A stretch of 64,000 nucleotides of DNA from Sphingobacterium tabacisoli (GTDB lineage: Bacteria; Bacteroidota; Bacteroidia; Sphingobacteriales; Sphingobacteriaceae): the NCBI RefSeq assembly GCF_017908035.1, contig NZ_JAEQMU010000001.1, positions 1,550,001 through 1,614,000 on the forward strand, in the 5' to 3' direction. The notes under the pieces were generated by a model that searched no databases, had not been told where the DNA came from, and saw only the letters and a list, made by a program, of their open reading frames with translations. Below are positions 52,999 through 62,624 of the stretch, piece by piece (positions within the stretch are counted from its first letter, which is position 1; every line of letters starts with the position of its first letter). Made by a program: the position numbers and the translations under genes.

Positions 52999-54306
52999 TC
53001 AATTGGTAACATCAACTAATTTAATTTGAATATACTCTACTCCATTTCTAAAGGCAAATTGATTAAACGCTATCTTATCATCTTTTCTTGAGAAAACCGG
53101 AACTCCAACCACTTTTAAATCTTCTGGAGTATTTAAGGTCAACTTATCAAGCTTCTTTGATACTAAATGAAATACATACACATTATTATTACCTATAAAT
53201 GTAACCTTATCTCCTTTGGTACTGATATTTATGGGAGAAGAAATAGAAAAGTCCAAATCTGACACATAGGTCGTTTCCCCCGTCATCACATTACATTGCA
53301 CCACCTGATTACGGCCTTGATCATCCTTCCCTAATGCATAGACTGTACTACCATCCGGAGAAGATCGTAACCAATGCCTCAAATCAGACAGGCCCTTAAT
53401 GGTTCGAGACAACCTTCGTTGTTTGATTCCTTGTGGTACCTGAGGGCGCTCACCAACCTTGCCCACTGCCCCTCTATCCTGCACAATCACCTGCGGATCT
53501 ATTTCAACTGTAAAAATCTCCGTTATGGTCTCTCCTTTATCATTACGTGTATTTCCCTGAAACGCTATTTCATATTTTCCTTTAGCTCCTATCCAGCATT
53601 CATCAAAAGCTTTAGAAATCTCATCCGATCCCCACTTTGGCTCTCGTACGACATCAGTAACTACGGCAGCATATAGCTTCCCGTTGTTATTGCCTTTCTC
53701 CTCTGGCACTGTTACGCCACTTTCGTGAGGCACCATCACTCCAACCACACGCAAGTCCGGATCTACAAACTCATCATTATAAGTAAAACTGACTAATCTA
53801 CCATCTGCACTCCAAGCATGCGAATGCGTCCCACCACGTAGTGATCCAGGGATATAAGGCGGCACCACATCACGGGCATCCATATGTATTCCCATCATAG
53901 GCCTGTCCGTCTCTATTGCCAGACCAAAGCGCCTGGCCATATCATAAGGTTTAGTTTGATCCGCATCATACAATCCATGAATAAACAACACCATATTCTC
54001 TTTTGGGCTAAAGGAAGCAGCACCTACACCGGGGCCATATTGTGTTTGATTATCAGTTTTGTAAAGGATTTTTTCCTCACCGGTATTTACATTGACCATG
54101 CCGATTGTTGATGTCTCTCCTATTTTGGTATCATCATTACGACCGTCAAACACAATCCATTCATCATCAGGAGAAAAAACACCATTATGGTGTAGGGTAT
54201 GGCCACTGGCCGACTGGGTTAAGGTTGTAACCTTAAATTCATGCATACAGCTATAGAAACTAAAGGGTAAAAAACAGAATAATATAGATCGGTTTAACAG
54301 ACTCAT
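52999..54306 (-). CDS. DUF3748 (YidR-like) beta-propeller lipoprotein
   Basis: The 435-residue protein matches E. coli YidR (DUF3748) through its length: WIVFDGRNDDTKIGETSTIG, RGGTHSHAWSADGRLVSFTYND, DLRVVGVMVP, then WGSDEISKAFDECWIG and LRHWLRSSPDG. The repeated blade pattern is that of a TolB/WD40-like propeller. Unlike YidR it has a lipoprotein-type signal (LFCFLPFSFYSC), so it is in the periplasm or on the surface. YidR function is unknown. It is the last gene of the operon, 12 bases after the sialidase-fold gene, which suggests a role in processing the imported glycan, possibly as a lyase or isomerase. Confidence 0.86.
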   Translation of the reverse strand: MSLLNRSILFCFLPFSFYSCMHEFKVTTLTQSASGHTLHHNGVFSPDDEWIVFDGRNDDTKIGETSTIGMVNVNTGEEKILYKTDNQTQYGPGVGAASFSPKENMVLFIHGLYDADQTKPYDMARRFGLAIETDRPMMGIHMDARDVVPPYIPGSLRGGTHSHAWSADGRLVSFTYNDEFVDPDLRVVGVMVPHESGVTVPEEKGNNNGKLYAAVVTDVVREPKWGSDEISKAFDECWIGAKGKYEIAFQGNTRNDKGETITEIFTVEIDPQVIVQDRGAVGKVGERPQVPQGIKQRRLSRTIKGLSDLRHWLRSSPDGSTVYALGKDDQGRNQVVQCNVMTGETTYVSDLDFSISSPINISTKGDKVTFIGNNNVYVFHLVSKKLDKLTLNTPEDLKVVGVPVFSRKDDKIAFNQFAFRNGVEYIQIKLVDVTN

Positions 54307-54318
54307 TACTTATGTAAC

Positions 54319-55494
54319 TTATAATTTTCTAAATCCTTCAATACGGTGAAATGTTAAGAAATTAGCATCATGGTTATTTTTTGCGTCTACTTTTCCATCG
54401 TTGTAAGCTGTTCTACACAACACAATTAGATCATTGCCTTCAAATAACCAATCTACGTATTGGAAACCATGATTAGCCACGTCTTTATGTTCCAAAATAA
54501 CTTTCACATCTTGCCAATTCTGTAAATCTTTCGATTTACGTAACATTAATACATTTCGATAATTGGCAGGATTAGTTCGCTTAGGATCCACATTCCTATA
54601 TCGTTCGGGGATTGAATTTGTCAACGTGTAGTAATATCCGCTTTCTGGATCATATTTGATCACAAATTTCTTACTTCCCCCATCAAAAGGTATAAAACCT
54701 TGTGTAGGATCAAAACTTAATTCCTTACCATCTGCCGAGATCTTCACCATAGCTGCCTTCTCATCTAGTGTAGTTTTATCATCCACTCGTAGCATATTCC
54801 ACATCTGTTTATCTGGTCCTACAACGAAATTGCCTTCCAGCCATCCCGTAAAATTGCCATTCAGATAACTTTTATCAAAAAATAACGGCGTACTGGCCTG
54901 CCAAGATTTTGCATTCATCAAATCCGCATCAATTGGTGCTGACATAACCATAGCTCCGTAACGCTCTCCCCACTTTAAGACAGGACCATGTGCCGTCTCC
55001 ATCGGTCGCCATAAACGACCATTATACTCTACAACCGGCATTGGAGCACAGTGAAATTCGCCTGTTAACAGCACACCATTCTCTTTATTCGTAGGTTTAG
55101 TCCAAGACTTACCTCCATCTAAAGATTTACGAATCAACACAGTCCCATGGTGTCTATCCGGTCCTAGTAAGAATAGTTCACCCTTATGCACAAACAAAGA
55201 ACTCCAGAATGCTCCATTGATTTCACTGGCTTTTTTCCAAGAGCGACCTTTATCTTTTGAACGATAAATTGTCGTAACCGCCTGCTGCCATTCCGAACTC
55301 TGTGGACCAAAAAAATCATGCGACGCCACATAGTCACCATTTGGCAATATAACCAAACTAGGAGAACCTATATACTTTTGTGTACTTGCCGGTTGGTAGT
55401 GAACTACCGTACCTGGTACATGCGAAAAACGTTGAGCGAGCCCATCTGTGTGCGCCAACAAAAGGACAACATATAGAAAAAAAAATCTTTGCAT
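54319..55494 (-). CDS. Sialidase-fold exported protein
   Basis: A 391-residue protein with a signal peptide (MQRFFFLYVVLLLAHTDGLAQ). It has two Asp-box motifs, S-K-D-K-G-R-S-W (79-86) and S-L-D-G-G-K-S-W (124-131), and the blade arrangement of the sialidase superfamily (GSPSLVILPNGDYVASHDFFG, FHCAPMPVVEYNGRLWRP). I do not see the R-I-P motif or an obvious arginine triad of true sialidases, so its substrate may not be sialic acid; the fold is shared with exo-arabinanases and other exoglycosidases. It lies between SusD and the YidR-like gene and is probably the operon's extracytoplasmic glycosidase or lyase. Confidence 0.82.
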   Translation of the reverse strand: MQRFFFLYVVLLLAHTDGLAQRFSHVPGTVVHYQPASTQKYIGSPSLVILPNGDYVASHDFFGPQSSEWQQAVTTIYRSKDKGRSWKKASEINGAFWSSLFVHKGELFLLGPDRHHGTVLIRKSLDGGKSWTKPTNKENGVLLTGEFHCAPMPVVEYNGRLWRPMETAHGPVLKWGERYGAMVMSAPIDADLMNAKSWQASTPLFFDKSYLNGNFTGWLEGNFVVGPDKQMWNMLRVDDKTTLDEKAAMVKISADGKELSFDPTQGFIPFDGGSKKFVIKYDPESGYYYTLTNSIPERYRNVDPKRTNPANYRNVLMLRKSKDLQNWQDVKVILEHKDVANHGFQYVDWLFEGNDLIVLCRTAYNDGKVDAKNNHDANFLTFHRIEGFRKL

Positions 55495-55572
55495 AATATA
55501 ACTTATTTAATAATCCGTGTAACTAATTTAAAATTTTCCCTTTACCTCAAACAGAACTTATCAGAAAATTCT

Positions 55573-57045
55573 TTAAAAATTTTCATTTTGCTTAATCTGT
55601 GGATCAGAGTCAATTACCACTTGTGGTATAGGGTGAACTACATGGTAAGATTTTGCATTTTTACCTCTTCTCACCGCATCAGATATAAATTTACCCATGC
55701 GGATCATATCCATACGACGATGTCCCTCATTATAAAACTCATGTCCCCGTTCCAACAAAATTTTATCTCTAAACATCTCTTTACTGGTAACTTCAATACT
55801 TGTCAGATCTGATAATCCAGCTCTCTTCCGAACCAGATTCAGGTAATCAAAGGCCTGTTGACTAGGATATTGTAACTCATTGAGTGCCTCCGAATAAGAT
55901 AAGTAAATATCAGGCAATCTAATTTCAGGAATATCATTACCGTGGGCGGCTCCGACGTGATTTTGATCAGGCCAATATTTGAATGACCGAACATTATCCG
56001 ATCCCAATAAGGTTACTGTCTGATCAGCGTTATTGATATAACTTGTGATCATCAGATTCTTCCGCTTATCATTCGTTTCAAATGAATTATAAAACTCATC
56101 GTAAATCCTAAATTCATTCGGCCAATTTAGCCAACTGGATTTAAAGGTCAGCCCAATCTGAGGTGCTGATTTAAAATTCTCTGGAAACGCCACATTACTC
56201 CAACTATTAGCAGTAGCACGATCAGAAGATGCAATAGCAGGACGCACCCAAATAAACTCCTTATTATTTTCGTTTTCTACTTTAAACAAATCTTTATATT
56301 CTGGGTATAATGTGTAATTAAAATCCTTTAAAAACTCTGCCAAAACATCCGTTGCTTTTTGCCATTGGTGTGTATTCAAATAAAATTTCGCAAGATAACC
56401 TTTTGCTGCAGCTTTATGAGCTCTATACTTTTCCTTTTCAGCCCCAGGGTTAGGCAAATCAACAAGAGATGCTCCTAACTCACTCTCAATAAAGCTTTTC
56501 ATCTCTTCTTCCTTAGCTCTTGGCAGACTCAACGACTCTGTGGTTGAGGTGCGTAAGGGTACTGGGCCAAAAAAGAAATACAACTTATAATAAGATATAG
56601 CTCTTAAAAACCGAGCTTCAGCAGAATACAGTTTTTTCTCCTCATCAGAAAGGTTAGACATCGATATATTCTCCAAAAGAATATTACTATTGCGAATACA
56701 TTGATAAGGAGAATCCCAATTCTGAATCAAAAAATCCATTGTTGGATCCCAATTGAAATCTCTGAAATTCCGAATAGTAGCCTCGACGTTATCGCCACTT
56801 TGATAAAGTATATCTGTAGAAAATTCTTGCGGACCTAAAACATAAATAGAATTATTACTATTCATATTAGCCGCTTTAGCATATCCTTCATACAATACAG
56901 AGGTCAGTCCCTCTTTAGTCTTTAGGTAGTTCGTGGGCGATAATTGCGAGTACACTTCTTCCTGGAGAAAATCATTACAAGATTGAACGGTAAGTGTTGT
57001 TGCAAAAAGGGATATATATAATAATGATGTATTAAAAGTCTTCAT
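55573..57045 (-). CDS. SusD/RagB outer-membrane lipoprotein
   Basis: A 490-residue surface lipoprotein with a signal ending TLTVQSC. The canonical SusD pattern is seen: NDFLQEEVYSQLSPTNYLKTKEG near the N-terminus, EARFLRAISYYKLYFFFGPVPL, and the C-terminal RDKILLERGHEFYNEGHRRMDMIRMG. It starts 2 bases after the SusC stop. It should bind the oligosaccharide that SusC imports. The neighbouring sialidase-fold gene starts 78 bases downstream. Confidence 0.93.
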   Translation of the reverse strand: MKTFNTSLLYISLFATTLTVQSCNDFLQEEVYSQLSPTNYLKTKEGLTSVLYEGYAKAANMNSNNSIYVLGPQEFSTDILYQSGDNVEATIRNFRDFNWDPTMDFLIQNWDSPYQCIRNSNILLENISMSNLSDEEKKLYSAEARFLRAISYYKLYFFFGPVPLRTSTTESLSLPRAKEEEMKSFIESELGASLVDLPNPGAEKEKYRAHKAAAKGYLAKFYLNTHQWQKATDVLAEFLKDFNYTLYPEYKDLFKVENENNKEFIWVRPAIASSDRATANSWSNVAFPENFKSAPQIGLTFKSSWLNWPNEFRIYDEFYNSFETNDKRKNLMITSYINNADQTVTLLGSDNVRSFKYWPDQNHVGAAHGNDIPEIRLPDIYLSYSEALNELQYPSQQAFDYLNLVRKRAGLSDLTSIEVTSKEMFRDKILLERGHEFYNEGHRRMDMIRMGKFISDAVRRGKNAKSYHVVHPIPQVVIDSDPQIKQNENF

Positions 57046-57047
57046 AA

Positions 57048-60000
57048 CTATAGATTTAAGTTGATACCTAACATGAATGTACGCGCCGTAGGGTAGGCAT
57101 TCCAGTCAATTCTGGCTCCACTCCCATTAGGGTTGATAGACGGATCATATCCTGTATAATCGGTTATAATCGCCAGATTCTGGCCTACTACATAAAGATT
57201 TACTCCCTTCACATATTTTGTGTTTTGAAGCGGAATCGTGTATCCTAATTTTACAGTATTCAATCTAACGTAACTTGCATTTTCGACCGTATACGAATTC
57301 ACCTCTTTCTTACCTTGCTTTAATGGGTTTACAAAAGATGGATATACATTGGAAGGATTGTCTACGGTCCAGCGATTGAGCATAGGATCAGCCAAACGAT
57401 TCCGTTTCAAATTTGCGGGAAAATAAGTATCTACCAGATTATTATTCAACATACTGACTCCAAAAACACCATCGATAAAAATATTTAAATTAAAACCTTT
57501 GTAATCGAAGTTATTGGTCATCGATGCCGTATACTTCGGAAATGAATTGCCCAATACCACACGGTCATCGGCATTTACAATCATATCGCCATTGATATCC
57601 CTGTATTTAAAATCTCCCGCTACCACTGCATCTTTAGTTGTAGAGAAATCATCGCCTTTCTGCCAGATTCCATCTATTTCATAACCAAAGAAAGAATATA
57701 TTGGTTCTCCCACTTTAATAATAGACACATTAGATGTCCCCCCTGCTGATCCATTATAAATAATGGTATTCGACCCAAGATCTTTGACCAAATTCTTTAA
57801 CCAAGCAAAATTCCATGTCGTCTCCCAGTTAAATGGCCCTTTCACATTCTGTGTATTCATTAAAAACTCAATACCGGAGTTCCGGACGGCCCCGACATTG
57901 GTCATCATTGTCGAAAACCCAGTAGTACGGGGTACTGCTAGGTTTAACAACATATCTTTGGTGTCTTTGTAAAACACATCGACACTTCCAGAAATTCTAT
58001 TGCTCATAAAACCGTAATCCAATCCAAAATTGAGCTGTTCTGAAGTTTCCCATTTCAGATTTGGATTTGCAATACGACTAGGAGTAGTTGTACTAACCTG
58101 TCCACTTCCGATTACCGCCTTTTGTCCACCCGCATAAGTAGAGATAGATTGGTAATTACCTATTTCTTGATTACCTGTCCGCCCCCAGCTAGTTCTGAGC
58201 TTCAGCGTATTAAAAAGGCCTAACTCTTTGATAAACTCTTCTTCTTCTAATTTCCATCCAAAAGCAAAAGATGGAAATACCCCAAAACGATTATTTGTAC
58301 CAAAACGCGAAGAACCATCAATACGTAAAGACGCCGTAAACAAATATTTGTCATATAGATTATAATTTGCACGTCCTAAATAAGACAATAGGCTATTCCT
58401 CGTCCGACCACTACTCACAATAAATTTTGTAGGATCAGCTAGCCCCATATTATTTGTTCCTGTCGCATCAGATGAAAAACCACTCCCTTGAGAAGAAGAA
58501 GATATATCATTAAACTGTTGCCCAGTTACACCAACTAAGAAGTTTAGATCGTGTATATCAATTTTCTTCTTATAACCAACGGTAAATTCTGCCAGATAAC
58601 TCGTGCTAGTTCCATGCAAAATACTAGCTATCCCTCCGTTAGCCCGTCCTTCAATCGTCTGTCTATCTACATATGTATCACGTCTCTGATTTGAGATATC
58701 AGCTCCTACATTTAATTTTGCAGTAAAATCTTCTAGAAAGTTCATTTCTCCGTAGATAGTTCCTAATGTCCGATACAGGTTGGATTGTGACATCTTACCA
58801 TTAGCAATAGCTAGAGGATTATCGATATTCATATCTGGAGACAGTTTGTAAGTTCCATCAGCATTATAGATCGGCAACGTCGGATCGTATGCAATAGCGG
58901 CATAAATAATGCCCGCACGCTCATTCAAATCCATACCATTAGCCACATAATTATCTTTGATATATGAACTTGTAATATTCGTTCCCAATTTAAAATTTCC
59001 CGCTGTATGCTCTAGATTTACCCTTGCACTATACCGTTTATTATCCGAATTGATTAGTAAACCATCCTGCCCAAAGTAGTTTAGTGAAGTATGATATCTC
59101 GTATTTTCATTCCCTCCGGAGAAAGATAGATTATGATTTTGTACAGGAGCTTTTTTAGAATACATCTTAGACAACCAATCCGTTCCTTCAACAATGTCAC
59201 CGATACGCTGACTTTCAGTCCCCTCGCCAGCGTCGATCAAACCATTGATAACATCTTTATATTGTTGGGTTGAGAGTATATTAATATCTCGTTGTATATT
59301 TTGTGCCCCATAATAAGCATCATAGTTCACATTCAGTCCGCCCGTCTTTCCTCTCTTTGTTGTGATAATCACCACACCATTTGCACCACGGGACCCATAA
59401 ATTGCAGTAGCAGATGCATCTTTCAATACCTCAATAGAGGCAATATCATTTGGATTTATTGCATTCAGCGGATTACGAGCGGACTTCATCCCTGTGAAAT
59501 TGGCCCCAGTCCCCCCCACTGTTGCCGAATTATCAATAGGAAAGCCATCCACTACATACAACGGCGAGTTGCCGGCGTTTACAGATCCTACTCCACGTAC
59601 ATTCACCGATATTCCGCCACCAGGCTCACCGCTACTCTGTACAACCTGTACGCCAGACACTTTACCGGCAATCAATTGCTCCGCTGAGATATTTGCCCCT
59701 TTATTAAAATCCTTTTCATTCAGACTACTAACACTCCCCGTTATATCTGACTTCTTTGAGGTACCATATCCGATTACTACAACTTCTTCCAATGCACCTT
59801 CTTGCGCGATTAGACCTATTTCATAGTGTGTTCGAGAATCCAACTGAATACGCTGCGATTGGTAACCAACATAGCTGACTGTAAGGCTAGTGTTGCCATT
59901 AGATATAGAAAGACTAAAACGTCCTTGTGCATCTGAATTGGCCACACCAGCTTTATCGCCTACTATAGTAGCTCCAATAATAGGACTACCCGTAATTTGA

Positions 60001-60095
60001 TCTTTGATCGTACCAGTAATCTGTTGCTGGGCATTCACTTGATAGGAAGCAAGTGTCAGCACAAACAACACCAAAATTTTGAGTTTAACTATCAT
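57048..60095 (-). CDS. SusC/RagA TonB-linked outer-membrane transporter
   Basis: The 1015-residue protein has a signal peptide (MIVKLKILVLFVLTLASYQVNAQ), a carboxypeptidase-regulatory-like domain (ITGTIKDQITGSPIIGATIVG), the SusC plug (SAEQLIAGKVSGVQVVQSSG, NVRGVGSVNAGNSPLYVVDGFPI) and a barrel ending GINLNL. It follows the DHDPS-family gene by 29 bases, so it is cotranscribed with the kinase, symporter and lyase genes. It is distinct in sequence from the other SusC in this window. Confidence 0.94.
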   Translation of the reverse strand: MIVKLKILVLFVLTLASYQVNAQQQITGTIKDQITGSPIIGATIVGDKAGVANSDAQGRFSLSISNGNTSLTVSYVGYQSQRIQLDSRTHYEIGLIAQEGALEEVVVIGYGTSKKSDITGSVSSLNEKDFNKGANISAEQLIAGKVSGVQVVQSSGEPGGGISVNVRGVGSVNAGNSPLYVVDGFPIDNSATVGGTGANFTGMKSARNPLNAINPNDIASIEVLKDASATAIYGSRGANGVVIITTKRGKTGGLNVNYDAYYGAQNIQRDINILSTQQYKDVINGLIDAGEGTESQRIGDIVEGTDWLSKMYSKKAPVQNHNLSFSGGNENTRYHTSLNYFGQDGLLINSDNKRYSARVNLEHTAGNFKLGTNITSSYIKDNYVANGMDLNERAGIIYAAIAYDPTLPIYNADGTYKLSPDMNIDNPLAIANGKMSQSNLYRTLGTIYGEMNFLEDFTAKLNVGADISNQRRDTYVDRQTIEGRANGGIASILHGTSTSYLAEFTVGYKKKIDIHDLNFLVGVTGQQFNDISSSSQGSGFSSDATGTNNMGLADPTKFIVSSGRTRNSLLSYLGRANYNLYDKYLFTASLRIDGSSRFGTNNRFGVFPSFAFGWKLEEEEFIKELGLFNTLKLRTSWGRTGNQEIGNYQSISTYAGGQKAVIGSGQVSTTTPSRIANPNLKWETSEQLNFGLDYGFMSNRISGSVDVFYKDTKDMLLNLAVPRTTGFSTMMTNVGAVRNSGIEFLMNTQNVKGPFNWETTWNFAWLKNLVKDLGSNTIIYNGSAGGTSNVSIIKVGEPIYSFFGYEIDGIWQKGDDFSTTKDAVVAGDFKYRDINGDMIVNADDRVVLGNSFPKYTASMTNNFDYKGFNLNIFIDGVFGVSMLNNNLVDTYFPANLKRNRLADPMLNRWTVDNPSNVYPSFVNPLKQGKKEVNSYTVENASYVRLNTVKLGYTIPLQNTKYVKGVNLYVVGQNLAIITDYTGYDPSINPNGSGARIDWNAYPTARTFMLGINLNL

Positions 60096-60124
60096 AACTG
60101 TACTTTTATAAGTGGTTCATAATT

Positions 60125-61051
60125 TTATTTAAAAATTTCCGATTTTAATTTGTCATAGTTTTCCTTTAGTTCATTTAATTTAATTTTTGTTTCTCCATCA
60201 AGCGGTTCTATATCATCTCGCCTACATGTTGTTCCCATCCAACTATACGTTCCTTGTAGGTAGTATTTGGCAGCAGTAGGATACGCATAGTGCATGACAT
60301 CCATATTATCGATTAGGAATTGTTGCACTTTATCGACCTTACTCTTCTGGAAAGAATCATTATAATTATTACATATCCAGACAATAAGTTCTGGAAAATA
60401 ATTACCCTGAATACACGATAGACCTGCAGATCCAGACGCTAGACTATCCACCGCATGAACCATATACGCATCATACAGACCAAAATCGCTTACACCATCC
60501 GTTTCGTTAATTTTCGCTCGTATATTTCCGATATCAAGAGATGTATCTTTATGGTACATGATTCGACCGGTCTTGGCCAACTCTCCTAGAAAAGCAGGAT
60601 CAATCACCCGCTTATAAGGCACAGGACATTCATAAAAACCTAAGGGTACATCATCGGTCAAAGTCAGCAACTGATGGATATTAGATCTAAAAGTAGCTTC
60701 ATCATCCTTCTCTTGAGCCATTAGACTTGTTATCACAATAACAGCCTGTATACCTGTAGCATAGATTTCTTTTACAAATGCAGCTTGTAGTTCAATAGAT
60801 TCTGCAAAGGTCCCGGTTGCAACAATAGGCACTCTTCCGTTCACTTTTTGTACTATAAATGAAACCGATTCGATCATTTCCTGCTTCGACAAATGGAACA
60901 TTTCGCTCGAAAGACAATTGGCAAATAACCCCTGTGCACCAGCACTTAAATAAAATTCGATAAGTTTTTCTAAGGCACCGTAATCTATACTCTTATCCTC
61001 ACAAAAGGGCATAAGCATCACGGGAATAAATTCTTTATTATTCCTAATCAT
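60125..61051 (-). CDS. DHDPS/N-acetylneuraminate lyase family protein
   Basis: A 308-residue TIM-barrel class I aldolase. The Schiff-base Lys168 (MYHKDTS) and catalytic Tyr140 (GFYECPVPY) are in place. The carboxylate-binding loop, usually G-T-T-G-E, is C-L-S-S-E (46-50), an unusual variant. Family members cleave or form 2-keto acids, such as sialic acid, 2-keto-3-deoxy-gluconate or dihydrodipicolinate. In a glycan operon it is most likely catabolic, splitting a 2-keto-3-deoxy or sialic-type acid to pyruvate and an aldehyde. The exact substrate is unknown. It follows the symporter gene by 22 bases. Confidence 0.85.
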   Translation of the reverse strand: MIRNNKEFIPVMLMPFCEDKSIDYGALEKLIEFYLSAGAQGLFANCLSSEMFHLSKQEMIESVSFIVQKVNGRVPIVATGTFAESIELQAAFVKEIYATGIQAVIVITSLMAQEKDDEATFRSNIHQLLTLTDDVPLGFYECPVPYKRVIDPAFLGELAKTGRIMYHKDTSLDIGNIRAKINETDGVSDFGLYDAYMVHAVDSLASGSAGLSCIQGNYFPELIVWICNNYNDSFQKSKVDKVQQFLIDNMDVMHYAYPTAAKYYLQGTYSWMGTTCRRDDIEPLDGETKIKLNELKENYDKLKSEIFK

Positions 61052-61073
61052 AATATTTCAATATGTTGTTAGT

Positions 61074-62624
61074 TTATTTAGTTCTTAATTTTCGGCTTAT
61101 ATTTCCAAATAAAAATATAGTTAGTGTACCTACCACTATAATCATGTTTGCATGTAATGGATTATGTAGATAGGCCATATTTTCGGGAATGAGATAGGAG
61201 AAAGTCATCCAAAGAATCACACATATTCCGACGATGGTCCCTACAATAGCGTCACTATTAGTCGCTTTTTTACTGATTAAACCTAGTAGAAACAGGCCCA
61301 ACATACCTCCAGCAAAAATACCGGATAGAGTCCACCAGACATCCAGAAGGCTCTTAATACCAATCATAGCAATTCCACAGATCATACCGATCACTCCCAC
61401 GATCACGGTTGCTATATATAATACTTTCAAGCTATTTGTATCCGAAGAGTCCTTATTGAAATACCTTTTATAGATATCCTCTGTGAATACCGTGGCCGAA
61501 GCATTCATACCCGAACTAATGGTACTCATCGCCGCCGACAGTATCGCGGATACAATCAACCCAAGCAATCCTGTTGGGATCATGTAAACCATAAAATGAG
61601 GCATGATCTTGTCTCCATAATCAGCAGGCGACAATGTAGTGGCCAACGCTGCTACCTGCGGAGTTTGCACTCCTAGCCCGAGTTGTTCCGAAGCCGCCTG
61701 CAATTTTATCGTTGCTAATAGCTCAGGATGCTGCATATAGTAAGTATAAAGACAGGTCCCAATAACAAAAAACAACAAGGATACTGGCACGTAAATCCAT
61801 ACGCATAGCCATACAGATTTATTTGCTTCTTTAGGGCTCGATGCTGTATGATAACGTTGCACATAGTTCTGGTCCATACCAAAATTGTTCAAATTGATAA
61901 AAAAACCGTACAGCAACACAACCCAAAACGACGAGTTTACAAAATCAAAATCCAATGTCCCCAGGCTAAATTTGTTTTCAGCTATTCCTACATCAATAAT
62001 ATCCTTAAAGCCGCCAGGTACCTCCTTCACCACCAAATAAATGATGATGACCGCCCCTACAGTCTTCAATATACCCTGCACCACTTCCGTCCAGATTACC
62101 GCTTCAATTCCTCCCATCACAGTATAGATAACGATACAGATTCCTGTCACAACCATAATAACCACCATACTGTAGCCCGTCAATGCCTGTAATGTCAACG
62201 AAATCCCGAAGAAAATAGAACCTATACGCGCCAATTGAGTCAACAAGAAACAGACAACTGCATAAGTCCGGGCCCAAGTACCAAATCGTTTTTCTAGGTT
62301 TGTATATGCGGATACCTCTCCTGTACTTCTGTAGAAGGGTACAAAATACTTGGTAGCCAACCATGCCGCCAATGGCATAGAGAGACTAAATGCAAATGCA
62401 TTCCAATTTCCACCAAAAGCTTTCCCAGGAACCCCCAAAAAAGTATTTGAACTTAAAAATGTCGCATAGATCGATATCCCTATTGCCCATCCAGGGATCC
62501 GGCCAGCAGCCCGGGTAAACTCATCGGCCGATTTATTCCTTCTCGAGAAATAAACTCCAACGAGTACCATAGCCAATAGATAGACCACGATTATGGCAAT
62601 ATCAAGTAGGGGAAGATTCTTCAT
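61074..62624 (-). CDS. Sodium/solute symporter (SSS family)
   Basis: The 516-residue protein has about thirteen membrane helices with the SSS signatures GIYS-type SIYATFLSSNTFLGVPGKAFGGN near the second helix and ILSAAMSTISSGMNASATVFTEDIY. It uses the sodium gradient to import a sugar or sugar acid across the inner membrane. Its start codon overlaps the kinase stop (ATGA at 62621-62624), indicating translational coupling. With the lyase and kinase it forms the cytoplasmic uptake part of the operon. Confidence 0.93.
   Translation of the reverse strand: MKNLPLLDIAIIVVYLLAMVLVGVYFSRRNKSADEFTRAAGRIPGWAIGISIYATFLSSNTFLGVPGKAFGGNWNAFAFSLSMPLAAWLATKYFVPFYRSTGEVSAYTNLEKRFGTWARTYAVVCFLLTQLARIGSIFFGISLTLQALTGYSMVVIMVVTGICIVIYTVMGGIEAVIWTEVVQGILKTVGAVIIIYLVVKEVPGGFKDIIDVGIAENKFSLGTLDFDFVNSSFWVVLLYGFFINLNNFGMDQNYVQRYHTASSPKEANKSVWLCVWIYVPVSLLFFVIGTCLYTYYMQHPELLATIKLQAASEQLGLGVQTPQVAALATTLSPADYGDKIMPHFMVYMIPTGLLGLIVSAILSAAMSTISSGMNASATVFTEDIYKRYFNKDSSDTNSLKVLYIATVIVGVIGMICGIAMIGIKSLLDVWWTLSGIFAGGMLGLFLLGLISKKATNSDAIVGTIVGICVILWMTFSYLIPENMAYLHNPLHANMIIVVGTLTIFLFGNISRKLRTK

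Noticed and set aside
54319..55494. Calling the protein a true sialidase (NanH)
   Set aside because: Only Asp boxes and fold pattern are seen; the R-I-P motif was not found.
59292..59826. Two plus-strand frames over the SusC plug domain
   Set aside because: They are antisense to a strongly conserved domain; composition (many Cys, His, Ile) is that of chance frames.
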